From contig NZ_QKRX01000006.1 of assembly GCF_003284585.1 (NCBI RefSeq), forward strand, positions 62,001-126,000: 64,000 bases of DNA. Direction: 5' to 3'. Shown here piece by piece: positions 49,175-59,491 of this stretch (positions are counted from its first letter, which is position 1; the number at the start of each line of letters is the position of its first letter). Source of the DNA: Nitrincola tibetensis. GTDB lineage: Bacteria; Pseudomonadota; Gammaproteobacteria; Pseudomonadales; Balneatricaceae. A program made the translations under genes and the position numbers. Below the pieces are notes generated by a model. It searched no databases, was not told the DNA's origin, and saw only the letters and a list, made by a program, of their open reading frames with translations.

Positions 49175-50698
49175 ATGAAACGGCTCAAACTTATTTTAGG
49201 TGACCAACTCAATGCTAAGCATTCTTGGTATAAAGCCCGAGATAGCAGCACCTATTTTGTTATGTTAGAACTTCATCAAGAAGCTGACTACGTTAGACAT
49301 CACATACAAAAACTCTTAGGTTTTTTTGCGGCCATGCGTGCCTTTGCCAATGCCTTAGAGACCGCCGGCCATCAAGTGATTTACTTAACACTAGATGATG
49401 CAGCGCCAGAGCACTCACTCACGGAACAACTGGAAAGGTTAATAAACGACTACGATATTAGTGAATTTCATTACCAAGCACCGGATGAGTACCGCCTAGA
49501 TAAACAGCTACGGGAATGGTGTGAAAATCTAAACATTCCAACCACTATGGTTGATACGGAACACTTTTTGACACCACGAGAGGCTTGGCAAACATACCCA
49601 ATGTCACGTATGGAGTTTTTTTATCGATCACTGCGTAAACACTACAAAGTTCTGCTTGATGAGCAGGGAAAACCGTTCGGTGAGCGTTGGAATTTTGATA
49701 CTGAAAATCGAAAAAAACTTCCAGAATCCAAAACAATTCCAGAACCTCTGTGCTTTTCAAAGGATGTAAGTGACATCCTAGCCATGATCAAGCGTCATCA
49801 AATAGTGACTATTGGCTATGTTGATGCAACACATTTCATCTGGCCAACCACTCGACAAGAAGCACGAGAATTACTCAACTTTTTTCTTTGTCACTGTCTT
49901 CCCGAATTTGGGCACTATCAGGATGCAATGACATCAAGGGGTTGGAGCCTTTATCACAGTCGCCTATCCTTCGCACTGAACACCAAAATGCTGCATCCAC
50001 TGGATGTGATTCGTCGTGTCGAAAACCATTGGACAGAACATCAAGAGCAAATAGACCTGGCTCAGGTTGAAGGCTTTATTCGTCAAATCTTAGGATGGCG
50101 TGAGTTTGTCAGAGCCTTATATTGGCAACATATGCCCGATTATGCACAGCTAAACAGTTTAAATGCCGATCGGAATCTTCCAGATTTTTTCTGGACAGGC
50201 AATACGAAAATGGCCTGTGTCAGCCATGCGATTAATCAGTCCTTAGAGCAGGCGTACGCCCACCATATACAACGCCTGATGATCACAGGCAATTTTGGAC
50301 TGCTCGCAGGCATTCATCCTGATCAAATGGATCAGTGGTATTTAGGCATCTATATTGACGCCATCGAATGGGTAGAAATGCCCAATACACGAGGCATGAG
50401 CCAATATGCGGATGGCGGAATCATCGCGAGCAAGCCTTACGCAGCGTCTGGCAATTATATTCAAAAAATGGGGCATTATTGCAAACCCTGCCACTATGAC
50501 GTTAAAAGCAAGTTTGGCGAAATGAGCTGTCCCTTTAATAGTCTTTATTGGCACTTTTTAAAACGACATGAAGACAGCTTTCGCAAAAATCCGCGCATGA
50601 GCTTGGCCTATAAAGCTTGGGAAAAACAATCCGAAGAGCAACAAACCGCTATTCTGAAAACAGCGGACGATTACTTACACCATCTAAACGATCTTTAA
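49175..50698 (+). CDS. Iron-sulfur (6-4) photolyase/cryptochrome (FeS-BCP, PhrB-like)
   Basis: The 507-residue protein belongs to the deoxyribodipyrimidine photolyase-related family. Cysteines C348, C436, C439 and C452 have exactly the spacing of the four [4Fe-4S] ligands of Agrobacterium PhrB (350, 438, 441, 454, from memory), a (6-4) photolyase. The start MKRLKLILGDQLN is the family N-terminus, and the ATG at 49175 has AGAGGA five bases before it; the frame extends upstream without support. GWREFVRALYW and MITGNFGLLAGIHPDQMDQWYLG line the flavin region. It should repair (6-4) photoproducts with light, complementing the first photolyase of the operon. Confidence 0.92.
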   Translation: MKRLKLILGDQLNAKHSWYKARDSSTYFVMLELHQEADYVRHHIQKLLGFFAAMRAFANALETAGHQVIYLTLDDAAPEHSLTEQLERLINDYDISEFHYQAPDEYRLDKQLREWCENLNIPTTMVDTEHFLTPREAWQTYPMSRMEFFYRSLRKHYKVLLDEQGKPFGERWNFDTENRKKLPESKTIPEPLCFSKDVSDILAMIKRHQIVTIGYVDATHFIWPTTRQEARELLNFFLCHCLPEFGHYQDAMTSRGWSLYHSRLSFALNTKMLHPLDVIRRVENHWTEHQEQIDLAQVEGFIRQILGWREFVRALYWQHMPDYAQLNSLNADRNLPDFFWTGNTKMACVSHAINQSLEQAYAHHIQRLMITGNFGLLAGIHPDQMDQWYLGIYIDAIEWVEMPNTRGMSQYADGGIIASKPYAASGNYIQKMGHYCKPCHYDVKSKFGEMSCPFNSLYWHFLKRHEDSFRKNPRMSLAYKAWEKQSEEQQTAILKTADDYLHHLNDL

Positions 50699-50810
50699 TG
50701 TTTAGATCTTTAATTCATCGGAAACTGCCTTATACTGAGATTTCACATTGATGAAATCTCAATTAGATTCGTCTCAAATATGCCCCTTGAATGAAAAATA
50801 GGAATGACTC

Positions 50811-52139
50811 ATGAGCCATGTGTTGCACCGCAGTTTACTCCAAGACTATCCAGTCGCGGTTAAAGGAGACGGTGTGTATATTATTGATGCTGACAATAAA
50901 CGTTACTTAGATGCCTGTGGCGGAGCGGCTGTTTCGTGTCTTGGCCACAGCGATAGTGAAGTGATCCAAGCCATACAGCAACAAGTCAGTCAACTGGCCT
51001 ATGCCCATAGCTCATTTTTTACCACCGAGCCGATGGAAGCTCTTGCTGAATTTTTAGCCAAACGCGCTCCGGGCCATCTCAATTCGGTTTACTTTGTATC
51101 CGGAGGGTCAGAAGCGGTTGAAGCGGCATTAAAACTGGCACGTCAGTATTATGTTGAAAAGGGAGAGCCTCAACGTAAACACATTATCGCACGTCGACAA
51201 AGCTACCATGGCAATACACTTGGTGCACTAGCAACAGGTGGAAATCTTTGGCGTCGACAACAGTTCGAGCCCTTACTCATTAATATCCACCACCTTAGCC
51301 CATGTTATGCCTACCGCGAACAGCATGATAGCGAAGATGATGACGCGTTTGTTACGCGCTTGGTCAATGAGCTGGAAGATAAAATTATTGAACTCGGCAC
51401 TGACCAAGTCATGGCATTTATCGCCGAACCCGTTGTTGGCGCCACTTTGGGTGCAGTACCAGCCGTTGGCCGTTATTTTGAAAAAATGAAAGCCATTTGT
51501 GAAAAATACGGCGTTTTATTCATTGCAGACGAAGTCATGTGCGGAATGGGCCGTACCGGTGCATTATTCGCAAGTTCACAAGAAAATCTAGTTCCTGACT
51601 TATTGTGCATTGCCAAAGGCTTAGGTGCAGGTTATCAGCCAATTGGCGCAACGCTGGTCAGTGATGACATTATTAACACCTTGAAATCAGGTTCGGGGTT
51701 TTTTCAACACGGGCATACCTATATCGGACATGCAACAGCCTGCGCAGCAGCCCTTGCCGTACAACATCGAATAGAAGATGCCCAACTTCTCAGCAATGTT
51801 GAGGCAATGGGCACACACCTTCACCAAGCACTGCTTCACCAATTTAAGGATCATCCTAATATTGGTGATATTCGTGGCAAAGGCCTGTTTAGAGGATTGG
51901 AGCTGGTCAAAGACCGAAATACAAAAGAGCCTTTTGATAGCGCCCTTAAATTGCACGCCAAGATTAAAAAAGCCGCCATGAATGAAGGCCTGATGTGCTA
52001 TCCAATGGGAGGCACAATCAATGGTCGAGACGGCGATCATATTTTATTAGCACCGCCTTTTATTTTTAATGAAGAACACATTGATGAGCTGGTCACAAAA
52101 CTCAGTGTTGCCATTGATCATGCACTCAAAGTGTCTTAA
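50811..52139 (+). CDS. Class III (omega) aminotransferase, PLP-dependent
   Basis: The 442-residue protein has the class III aminotransferase fold. GGSEAVEAALKLARQYY lies near residue 98, a YHGNTLGAL cofactor loop near 132, the PLP-ring aspartate D240 in FIADEVMCGMGRTG and the Schiff-base lysine K269 in IAKGLGAGYQP. Such enzymes move amino groups from omega-amino acids, diamines or alanine to keto acids or aldehydes. The substrate is not evident. The next gene starts 12 bp downstream, so the two probably form an operon. Confidence 0.9.
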   Translation: MSHVLHRSLLQDYPVAVKGDGVYIIDADNKRYLDACGGAAVSCLGHSDSEVIQAIQQQVSQLAYAHSSFFTTEPMEALAEFLAKRAPGHLNSVYFVSGGSEAVEAALKLARQYYVEKGEPQRKHIIARRQSYHGNTLGALATGGNLWRRQQFEPLLINIHHLSPCYAYREQHDSEDDDAFVTRLVNELEDKIIELGTDQVMAFIAEPVVGATLGAVPAVGRYFEKMKAICEKYGVLFIADEVMCGMGRTGALFASSQENLVPDLLCIAKGLGAGYQPIGATLVSDDIINTLKSGSGFFQHGHTYIGHATACAAALAVQHRIEDAQLLSNVEAMGTHLHQALLHQFKDHPNIGDIRGKGLFRGLELVKDRNTKEPFDSALKLHAKIKKAAMNEGLMCYPMGGTINGRDGDHILLAPPFIFNEEHIDELVTKLSVAIDHALKVS

Positions 52140-52151
52140 CGGAGGTGTCAG

Positions 52152-52709
52152 ATGAAATCAAGATTGAGTCATTTACACTACGATGATATGACAAAACCTC
52201 AACAACTGGTTTTGGAAGATATTTTGAAAGGTCCGAGAAGAAACTTAGACGGTCCGTTCCTTGCTTGGATTCACAGTCCAGAGTTGGCCAATCATGCCCA
52301 AAAACTGGGTGCATTTTGCCGTTATCACACTCAACTACCCCTTGTGCTAAGTGAGTTAGCAATCTTAACAACGGCTTCTTTATGGCAGTCTCAGGCAGAA
52401 TGGCAAATTCACGAACCTATTGCCTTAGAAGCCGGGCTGTCTAAGTCAATAATAGAAGCTATACGTCTTAAACAAGTGCCAGAATTTGAAAATGAAGCTC
52501 AATCGGTTGTTTATCAACTGACAAAAACCCTTTACGAAACCAAACGAGTCAATCAAGGTTTGTACGACAAGGCTGTTTCTTTGTTTGGGGAAAGTGCATT
52601 AGTTGAGCTCGTTGGCGTACTGGGCTACTACGCATTGGTGGCTATGACACTGAACGTATTTGCAGTTGATCGTGAAACGGGACAGCCGTTACCCTTCATC
52701 GAACCCTAG
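52152..52709 (+). CDS. Carboxymuconolactone decarboxylase-family protein
   Basis: The 185-residue all-helical protein matches the CMD/AhpD-like family by its LSELAILTTASLWQSQAEWQIHEPIALEAGL segment, where EWQIH gives the acid and histidine of the decarboxylase type. The CxxC pair of peroxidase-like AhpD is absent, so thiol peroxidase activity is unlikely. It is coupled to the aminotransferase gene, an uncommon pairing. The reaction is unknown. A good terminator follows before the origin region. Confidence 0.82.
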   Translation: MKSRLSHLHYDDMTKPQQLVLEDILKGPRRNLDGPFLAWIHSPELANHAQKLGAFCRYHTQLPLVLSELAILTTASLWQSQAEWQIHEPIALEAGLSKSIIEAIRLKQVPEFENEAQSVVYQLTKTLYETKRVNQGLYDKAVSLFGESALVELVGVLGYYALVAMTLNVFAVDRETGQPLPFIEP

Positions 52710-52728
52710 ATTTATCCCCTTTTATTCA

Positions 52729-52767
52729 GGCATTCAAGCGAACTATCGACTTGAATGCCCCTTTTTT
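52729..52767 (+). terminator. Rho-independent terminator before oriC
   Basis: GGCATTCAAG and CTTGAATGCC form a ten-pair stem with an 11-base loop, followed by CC and six Ts. It would shield the origin from transcription coming from the left. Confidence 0.9.
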
Positions 52768-52769
52768 AT

Positions 52770-53400
52770 CCTCACTTCGCAAGTAATCCACACCTGAACT
52801 CTGCATTTTTCAGTGTAAATTTTTATATTTAACACCTGAAAAACTGATTTTTGACATGAAAATCATCATTTTTGACGTCTAAAACCGGTCTAGCACCCTG
52901 ATTGTGAAAATAAATTAAATTTTTTTCACAAACTTATCAACAGATTACCTAGTAAACTCAATCAACTGATTTTAATCATAATTTAATGTTTATCCGGACG
53001 TTTTTATGCACATAAATAACAGCTTATTAACAGATGAAAGGCAGATTAAAACTATCCACATTTACCTGTGTGCAATATGTATAACTAAGGAGGGTAAAAA
53101 CGGTATGAATCTGTTGATAACTTCACCTGTGCATAACTGACCCTTTTACCCACAGCCGATGAACAGGCAGAAGACCCTTGTTGCCTGTGTATAAACACAA
53201 GCTAGCAGGTATTGTAACTATATGATTTATAGTAATCTTTTCTGCTTGTTAACAGAAAAGTGCTCCTCTAATAACAATCATCACTATAAAACTATCTTTT
53301 AATAGAATAGTTTTTATTTTAGTAAATCGCTTTGTAAGACTTTGATCATTTTTTGAGCATTTCTTATCTGTGCATAGAGCGTTATACTTAGCCCATCGAA
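52770..53400. other. oriC: Predicted chromosomal replication origin (oriC)
   Basis: This 733 bp gene-free gap upstream of mnmG holds nine DnaA-box-like 9-mers. Three match TTATNCACA exactly: 53004-53012, 53128-53136 and 53186-53194. Six have one mismatch: 52784-52792, 52934-52942, 53052-53060, 53112-53120, 53146-53154 and 53369-53377. An AT-rich stretch at about 53215-53340, on the mnmG side, is a candidate unwinding element. Location beside mnmG (gidA), with the AT-rich part nearest that gene, is the E. coli arrangement. Unlike E. coli, only one GATC is present (53344-53347). Confidence 0.85.
52845..52878. repeat. Direct and inverted repeat at the left edge of oriC
   Basis: ATTTTTGACAT at 52847-52857 recurs as ATTTTTGACGT at 52868-52878, a 21 bp period. 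The first copy lies in the inverted repeat TGATTTT-N7-AAAATCA at 52845-52865. It may bind an origin-associated factor. Confidence 0.5.
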
Positions 53401-53442
53401 ATTGTCTTGTTTGTTGTTCTTTTATTTAATGGGTGAAACCTG

Positions 53443-55344
53443 ATGGTGGATTATCCTGACCACTTTGATGTGATAGTCGTAGGTGGCGGTCATGCCGGTA
53501 CAGAAGCTGCTCTAGCCTCGGCTAGAATGGGCGTAAAAACGTTATTGCTGACTCATAACATTGAAACTCTTGGCCAAATGTCCTGTAATCCAGCCATTGG
53601 TGGGATTGGGAAAAGTCATTTGGTCAAAGAAATTGACGCATTTGACGGTGCAATGGCACGAGCAACAGATAAGGGCGGAATACAATTTCGAATTCTAAAC
53701 GCTCGCAAAGGCCCAGCGGTTAGAGCAACACGAGCTCAAGCTGATCGAATTTTGTACAAAGCGGCCATTCGCCAAATTCTTGAAAATCAACCGAACTTGT
53801 CTATTTTTCAGCAAGCTGTGGATGATTTGGTCATTGAAAACGGCCAAGTGAAAGGTGCGATTACACAAAGTGGTATACGTTTCAAAGCCCGATCTGTTGT
53901 GTTAACAGCAGGCACTTTTTTGGGTGGCGTCATTCATATCGGCTTGGAAAACTACCAAGGTGGTCGTGCAGGAGACCCTCCATCTGTGCGTTTAGCTCAG
54001 CGTTTAAGAGAAATGCCTTTTAGGGTTGAACGCTTAAAAACGGGCACTCCACCAAGAATTGATGCACGCAGCGTTGATTTTTCGGTGATGCAAGTTCAGC
54101 CAGGTGATACACCTACGCCTGTTATGTCTTATATGGGACAATTGAGCGATCACCCAGAGCAGGTCAACTGCTACATCACCCATACGAATCTGAAAACTCA
54201 CGATATTATTCGTGGTGGGTTGGATCGATCGCCCATGTACAGTGGCGTAATTGAGGGAATTGGTCCGCGCTACTGTCCATCCATTGAAGACAAAATTCAC
54301 CGTTTTGCTGATAAAGACCATCATCAGATCTTTGTCGAGCCTGAAGGGCTTACAACACACGAATTATATCCAAATGGGATCTCAACCAGTTTACCCTTTG
54401 ATGTTCAGCTCGATTTGGTTCGCTCAATACGCGGATTTGAAAAGGCGCATATCACGCGCCCTGGTTATGCGATTGAATATGATTTCTTTAATCCGCAAGA
54501 TTTGAAACACAGTTTGGAAACACGCTTTGTTTCCGGTCTATTCTTTGCAGGTCAGATAAACGGTACAACCGGATATGAAGAAGCGGGCGCTCAAGGGTTG
54601 CTGGCGGGTATGAATGCGGCGTTACTGGCTCAAGAAAAAGAGACATGGTATCCGCGCCGAGATGAAGCCTATATCGGCGTGTTGGTTGACGATCTGATTA
54701 CTCATGGAACATCTGAACCTTATCGTATGTTTACCAGCCGCGCGGAGTATCGCTTGATTTTGCGCGAAGACAATGCGGATATGCGATTAACAGAAAAAGG
54801 CCGCGAGTTAGGATTGGTTAGTGATGAACGTTGGCAGCATTTTGAACGTAAACGCGAAGCCATCGAACTTGAAAAGCAACGAATGCTGTCGACTTGGATA
54901 CAACCGTCTACACCTGAAGCCGAACAACTTAATACTAAGTTGAATCATCCATTGGCTCGAGAGTACAATCTCGCCGATCTTATCAAGCGTCCGGAACTTA
55001 CGTATCAAGATGTTGCCAGTTTGAAAGGGCAAGCCGTTGAGGATATCGCGGTTGCGGAGCAAGTTGAGGTTCAATTTAAATACGCAGGTTATATTGACCG
55101 TCAGTCGGAAGAAATTGAACATCTTCGACGTCAAGAGCATACACAGTTGCCAGATGACCTGGATTATCAACAGGTCAGTGGGCTTTCGAATGAACTTAGA
55201 TCAAAATTAACCTCGGTAAGGCCTGTCAGCATTGCGCAAGCATCGCGCATTCAAGGAATGACACCTGCCGCAATATCGTTACTGTTGATATACCTGAAAA
55301 AGCGAAAAATGTCTGAAAAACAACTGCAGGCGGTCAGTGAATGA
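53443..55344 (+). CDS. mnmG: tRNA uridine-5-carboxymethylaminomethyl modification enzyme MnmG
   Basis: MnmG is the FAD-dependent partner of MnmE in making cmnm5U34 in tRNA. The 633-residue protein has FAD loop [10 protein letters not shown] at 14-23, the [19 protein letters not shown] segment near 47, a GTFLGG region and the [15 protein letters not shown]-type C-terminal FAD motif, and a conserved helical tRNA/MnmE-binding end. A -10-like TATACT at 53383-53388 lies 55 bp upstream. It overlaps rsmG by 4 bp (ATGA). Confidence 0.98.
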   Translation: MVDYPDHFDVIVVGGGHAGTEAALASARMGVKTLLLTHNIETLGQMSCNPAIGGIGKSHLVKEIDAFDGAMARATDKGGIQFRILNARKGPAVRATRAQADRILYKAAIRQILENQPNLSIFQQAVDDLVIENGQVKGAITQSGIRFKARSVVLTAGTFLGGVIHIGLENYQGGRAGDPPSVRLAQRLREMPFRVERLKTGTPPRIDARSVDFSVMQVQPGDTPTPVMSYMGQLSDHPEQVNCYITHTNLKTHDIIRGGLDRSPMYSGVIEGIGPRYCPSIEDKIHRFADKDHHQIFVEPEGLTTHELYPNGISTSLPFDVQLDLVRSIRGFEKAHITRPGYAIEYDFFNPQDLKHSLETRFVSGLFFAGQINGTTGYEEAGAQGLLAGMNAALLAQEKETWYPRRDEAYIGVLVDDLITHGTSEPYRMFTSRAEYRLILREDNADMRLTEKGRELGLVSDERWQHFERKREAIELEKQRMLSTWIQPSTPEAEQLNTKLNHPLAREYNLADLIKRPELTYQDVASLKGQAVEDIAVAEQVEVQFKYAGYIDRQSEEIEHLRRQEHTQLPDDLDYQQVSGLSNELRSKLTSVRPVSIAQASRIQGMTPAAISLLLIYLKKRKMSEKQLQAVSE

Positions 55345-55964
55345 CTGAGTTAACGTCTTTACTGTTACAACAAACCAAGGCGCTGAATCTGTCCATTTCG
55401 AATGAACAAGTGGATCAGTTAATGGCTTATCTGTCTCTATTGGTGAAATGGAACAAAGCCTACAATTTGACGGCCATCCGAGACCCCAAGGAAATGGTGA
55501 GCCGACATTTGATAGATAGCCTAAGCGTCCTGCCTTATGTCAAGGGCAAACGCCTGATTGATGTTGGCAGTGGGCCTGGGTTGCCTGGTATTCCCTTAGC
55601 CATTTGTTTGCCGGATCTAGAGGTTACAACGCTAGACAGTAATGGTAAAAAAACACGTTTTCAACAGCAGGTAAAAATGGAGTTGGGGCTAAATAATCTT
55701 GACGTTATCCACAGTCGAGTTGAAAGATTGGATGTACCGGCCTTCGATATGGTGATTTCTCGTGCTTTTGCATCTTTACGTGACATGTTGGTATGGACCG
55801 GACATTTAGCAGCGGAAAAGGGCGTCTTTTTGGCGATGAAAGGTCAATATCCAGAAGATGAACTCACTGAAATACCGAAAGCGTTTACGCTCAGAGAAAG
55901 CCATCGTTTAGGGTTACCAGACAATGATGCCGAGCGACATTTGTTGATTTTAGGGAGAGCGTAA
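55341..55964 (+). CDS. rsmG: 16S rRNA m7G527 methyltransferase RsmG (GidB)
   Basis: RsmG methylates N7 of G527 in 16S rRNA with S-adenosylmethionine. The 207-residue protein has the conserved [14 protein letters not shown] near residue 34, the SAM-binding [15 protein letters not shown] near 70 and [10 protein letters not shown] near 135. It overlaps the mnmG stop by four bases and is followed two bases later by parA. A perfect DnaA box lies in its coding sequence at 55705-55713. Confidence 0.97.
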   Translation: MTELTSLLLQQTKALNLSISNEQVDQLMAYLSLLVKWNKAYNLTAIRDPKEMVSRHLIDSLSVLPYVKGKRLIDVGSGPGLPGIPLAICLPDLEVTTLDSNGKKTRFQQQVKMELGLNNLDVIHSRVERLDVPAFDMVISRAFASLRDMLVWTGHLAAEKGVFLAMKGQYPEDELTEIPKAFTLRESHRLGLPDNDAERHLLILGRA

Positions 55965-55966
55965 TC

Positions 55967-56782
55967 GTGGCTAAAATTTTAACCATCACCAATCAAAAAG
56001 GTGGCGTGGGGAAAACAACCACCTGCGTGAATCTGGCGGCATGCTTAGTTGCGGTAAAAAAACGTGTTTTGTTGATTGATTTGGATCCACAAGGCAACGC
56101 AACCATGGGCAGTGGTGTGGATAAACATCAAATTGAACATTCATCTTATGAGTTACTCACAGGTGACAGCTCGGCCAAAGACTGCATTATTACGGGACTA
56201 CCAGGCGGCTTCGATGTCATAGGAGCCAATGGTGACTTAACGGCGGCTGAGGTTGAATTACTGCAGTTGCCGCGTCGAGAATTTCGTTTGCGCATGGCAT
56301 TAACCGATGTTCAAGATGAGTATGATTTTATTCTGCTGGATAACCCGCCTTCGTTGAACTTATTGACAGTCAATGCTCTTTCTGCGTCTTCAGGCGTGCT
56401 CATTCCGATGCAGTGCGAATACTATGCATTGGAAGGAATCAGTGCCTTGATTGGTACAATTGAGAAGATTAACAAGCGTCTAAACCCGGAATTGCGCATT
56501 GAGGGCATCCTTAGAACGATGTTCGATCCTCGGATGAGCCTAACCAAAGATGTATCCGTGCATCTGGTCGAGTATTTTGGAGACAAGGTTTACCGAACCG
56601 TCATTCCTCGTAATGTCAGATTGGCCGAAGCACCAAGCCATGGTTTACCTGTTTTACAGTATGATAAAAATTCACGAGGCGCTCTGGCATACTTAGCCCT
56701 CGCAGGTGAGTTGATTCGTCGGACCGAAGCCGAAGCGCTCGCACAACTTCAAGAAGAGTCAGAAAGTCAGGAAATTGCATAA
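55967..56782 (+). CDS. parA: Chromosome partitioning ATPase ParA (Soj)
   Basis: ParA binds DNA nonspecifically when bound to ATP and moves ParB-parS complexes, segregating origins. The 271-residue protein has the deviant Walker A KGGVGKTT at 11-18, Walker A' DLDPQGNAT near 40 and Walker B FILLDNPPSLN near 125. The usual family form is DCPPSL; here N replaces C. It starts with GTG after GGGAGAG and shares one base with parB. Predicted parS sites lie about 42 kb to the left. Confidence 0.97.
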   Translation: MAKILTITNQKGGVGKTTTCVNLAACLVAVKKRVLLIDLDPQGNATMGSGVDKHQIEHSSYELLTGDSSAKDCIITGLPGGFDVIGANGDLTAAEVELLQLPRREFRLRMALTDVQDEYDFILLDNPPSLNLLTVNALSASSGVLIPMQCEYYALEGISALIGTIEKINKRLNPELRIEGILRTMFDPRMSLTKDVSVHLVEYFGDKVYRTVIPRNVRLAEAPSHGLPVLQYDKNSRGALAYLALAGELIRRTEAEALAQLQEESESQEIA

Positions 56783-57702
56783 TGGTAGTGAAAAAGCGGG
56801 GACTGGGTCGCGGTCTGGATGCTCTATTGTCGGGCATAGGTGATGAAGCCGTTGCGGTACCTGTTTCTAAAGCTAAAGAGTCTTTCCAATCTGAGAACAA
56901 TCTTAGTGTTGATGGTGAACTCAAGCATTTACCCTTGGGCATCATACAGCGTGGGCGTTATCAACCACGTCGTGATATAGAACCGCAAGCGCTGGAAGAA
57001 CTGGCTGCCTCCATTAAAAATCAGGGAATCATGCAGCCAATTGTTGTTCGGACGATTGATGATGGACGCTACGAAATCATTGCTGGAGAAAGACGCTGGA
57101 GAGCGGCTCAGCTTGCAGGATTGCAAAGCATCCCTGTACTGGTTCGAGAAGTTGCTGATGAGGCCGCCAGTGCGATGGCGCTGATTGAGAACTTGCAACG
57201 TGAAAATTTAAACCCGATGGAAGAAGCCATTGCACTTCATCGTTTGCAAACCGAGTTTGAACTGACACAACAACAAGTCGCTGATACCGTCGGCAAATCT
57301 CGTTCGGCGATCAGCAACTTATTACGCCTGATGAATTTAACCGATGCTGTTAAAAAGCGCCTAGAGCATGGCGATATTGAAATGGGTCATGCTCGCGCAT
57401 TGTTGGCGTTGGAGGATGAGCTACAGATTTCTGCTGCCGAACAGGTCATTCACGAAAACCTATCGGTCAGGGAAACTGAGCATCTCGTGAAAAAGATCAG
57501 TGCAGGTGAGCCCTTAGCACCGGTTGTTAAAACAAAGAAAGTGGACGAGAGCTTACAAAGTTTATCTGGAAGTCTGTCTCGTCACTTTTCGACGCCTGTA
57601 AAGATTACTGAAAATGCCCAAGGAAAGGGAAAAATCAGTATTAGTTATGCTTCTGCTGAGCAACTAGAGCAAATAATCGCGCAATTACAGGCGAATACCT
57701 GA
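56782..57702 (+). CDS. parB: Chromosome partitioning protein ParB (Spo0J)
   Basis: ParB binds parS and spreads as a CTP-dependent clamp to form the partition complex. The 306-residue protein starts KKRGLGRGLDALL, which carries the GLGRGL ParA-stimulating peptide. It has the CTP-binding motifs QPRRDIEP and GERRWRAAQLAG, the ENLQRENLNPMEEA segment, a helix-turn-helix (QQQVADTVGKSRSAISNLLRL) and a C-terminal dimer domain. Its 1 bp overlap with parA shows coupling. Confidence 0.97.
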   Translation: MVVKKRGLGRGLDALLSGIGDEAVAVPVSKAKESFQSENNLSVDGELKHLPLGIIQRGRYQPRRDIEPQALEELAASIKNQGIMQPIVVRTIDDGRYEIIAGERRWRAAQLAGLQSIPVLVREVADEAASAMALIENLQRENLNPMEEAIALHRLQTEFELTQQQVADTVGKSRSAISNLLRLMNLTDAVKKRLEHGDIEMGHARALLALEDELQISAAEQVIHENLSVRETEHLVKKISAGEPLAPVVKTKKVDESLQSLSGSLSRHFSTPVKITENAQGKGKISISYASAEQLEQIIAQLQANT

Positions 57703-57762
57703 AATATGGGGGAAAATAGTTGTAAACGTTAAGACCTTAGTGCTAGAGAAACTCTATAGCTG

Positions 57763-57791
57763 TTGAGTCATAGCGTTTAAACCCATATAAT
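57763..57791 (+). promoter_or_regulatory. Sigma-70 promoter of the atp operon
   Basis: TTGAGT at 57763-57768 and TATAAT at 57786-57791 are 17 bases apart. The next bases are CCCCCG, a GC-rich discriminator of the kind linked to growth-rate and stringent control. The atpI ATG is 31 bp after the -10. Confidence 0.83.
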
Positions 57792-57822
57792 CCCCCGACT
57801 AAGTTAAAGTTGCGATAATACG

Positions 57823-58272
57823 ATGTTAGAAAAACCTGAAGAGAGTGGTCTTAACCTCGCGGGGGTTCGATCCAGAGTCCAAGGCTCACAGGGAAAAGTA
57901 GTCGCGCAAGCCTTTGCTAAGGTGTTGTTAATACAGGTTTTTATAACCTCGGCATTATCCTTGGCACTGATATTTAAAGATTTTGTAGCCGCCTACTCAG
58001 CTTTTATAGGCGGTATGCTGTACCTAATACCGACGGCTTACTTTACGTTGAAGGTGCAGTTTAAGAATAACGCTCATACGGCAAAGGAAATATTAGCCAA
58101 TGTCTATATGAGCCAATTTGGAAAGATGGTGTTAGCCATTGCGTTGTTTAGCCTTACCTTTATGATGGTGGAGCCGCTAAACCCTCTTTCTTTATTTGTA
58201 ACGTTTATATTGATGCAGATATCCGGTTGGTATTTGCAGTTTAAACTCAATAATCGATTTCTGAAACGTTGA
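57823..58272 (+). CDS. atpI: ATP synthase accessory protein AtpI
   Basis: The 149-residue protein has four hydrophobic segments (about 34-52, 57-77, 96-114, 120-139) and heads the ATP synthase operon, as AtpI does. AtpI assists c-ring assembly and may aid magnesium uptake. AtpI sequences vary greatly, so position is the main evidence, with the AYSAFIGGMLYLIPTAYF segment as support. It is 16 bp before atpB. Confidence 0.88.
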   Translation: MLEKPEESGLNLAGVRSRVQGSQGKVVAQAFAKVLLIQVFITSALSLALIFKDFVAAYSAFIGGMLYLIPTAYFTLKVQFKNNAHTAKEILANVYMSQFGKMVLAIALFSLTFMMVEPLNPLSLFVTFILMQISGWYLQFKLNNRFLKR

Positions 58273-58282
58273 CTGAGAGTAA

Positions 58283-59126
<844 letters not shown>

Positions 59127-59172
59127 GTCTGCAATGAAAATAGTTTTTTTGTAAAATTAACTTTAACCTTAA

Positions 59173-59415
<243 letters not shown>

Positions 59416-59491
59416 TAACCGGTTTTTTTATAGCCTTGGGGCTTACCCAAAGGGGTATGAACCTTATTAATCAATCGCGAGGGGTAATGGC

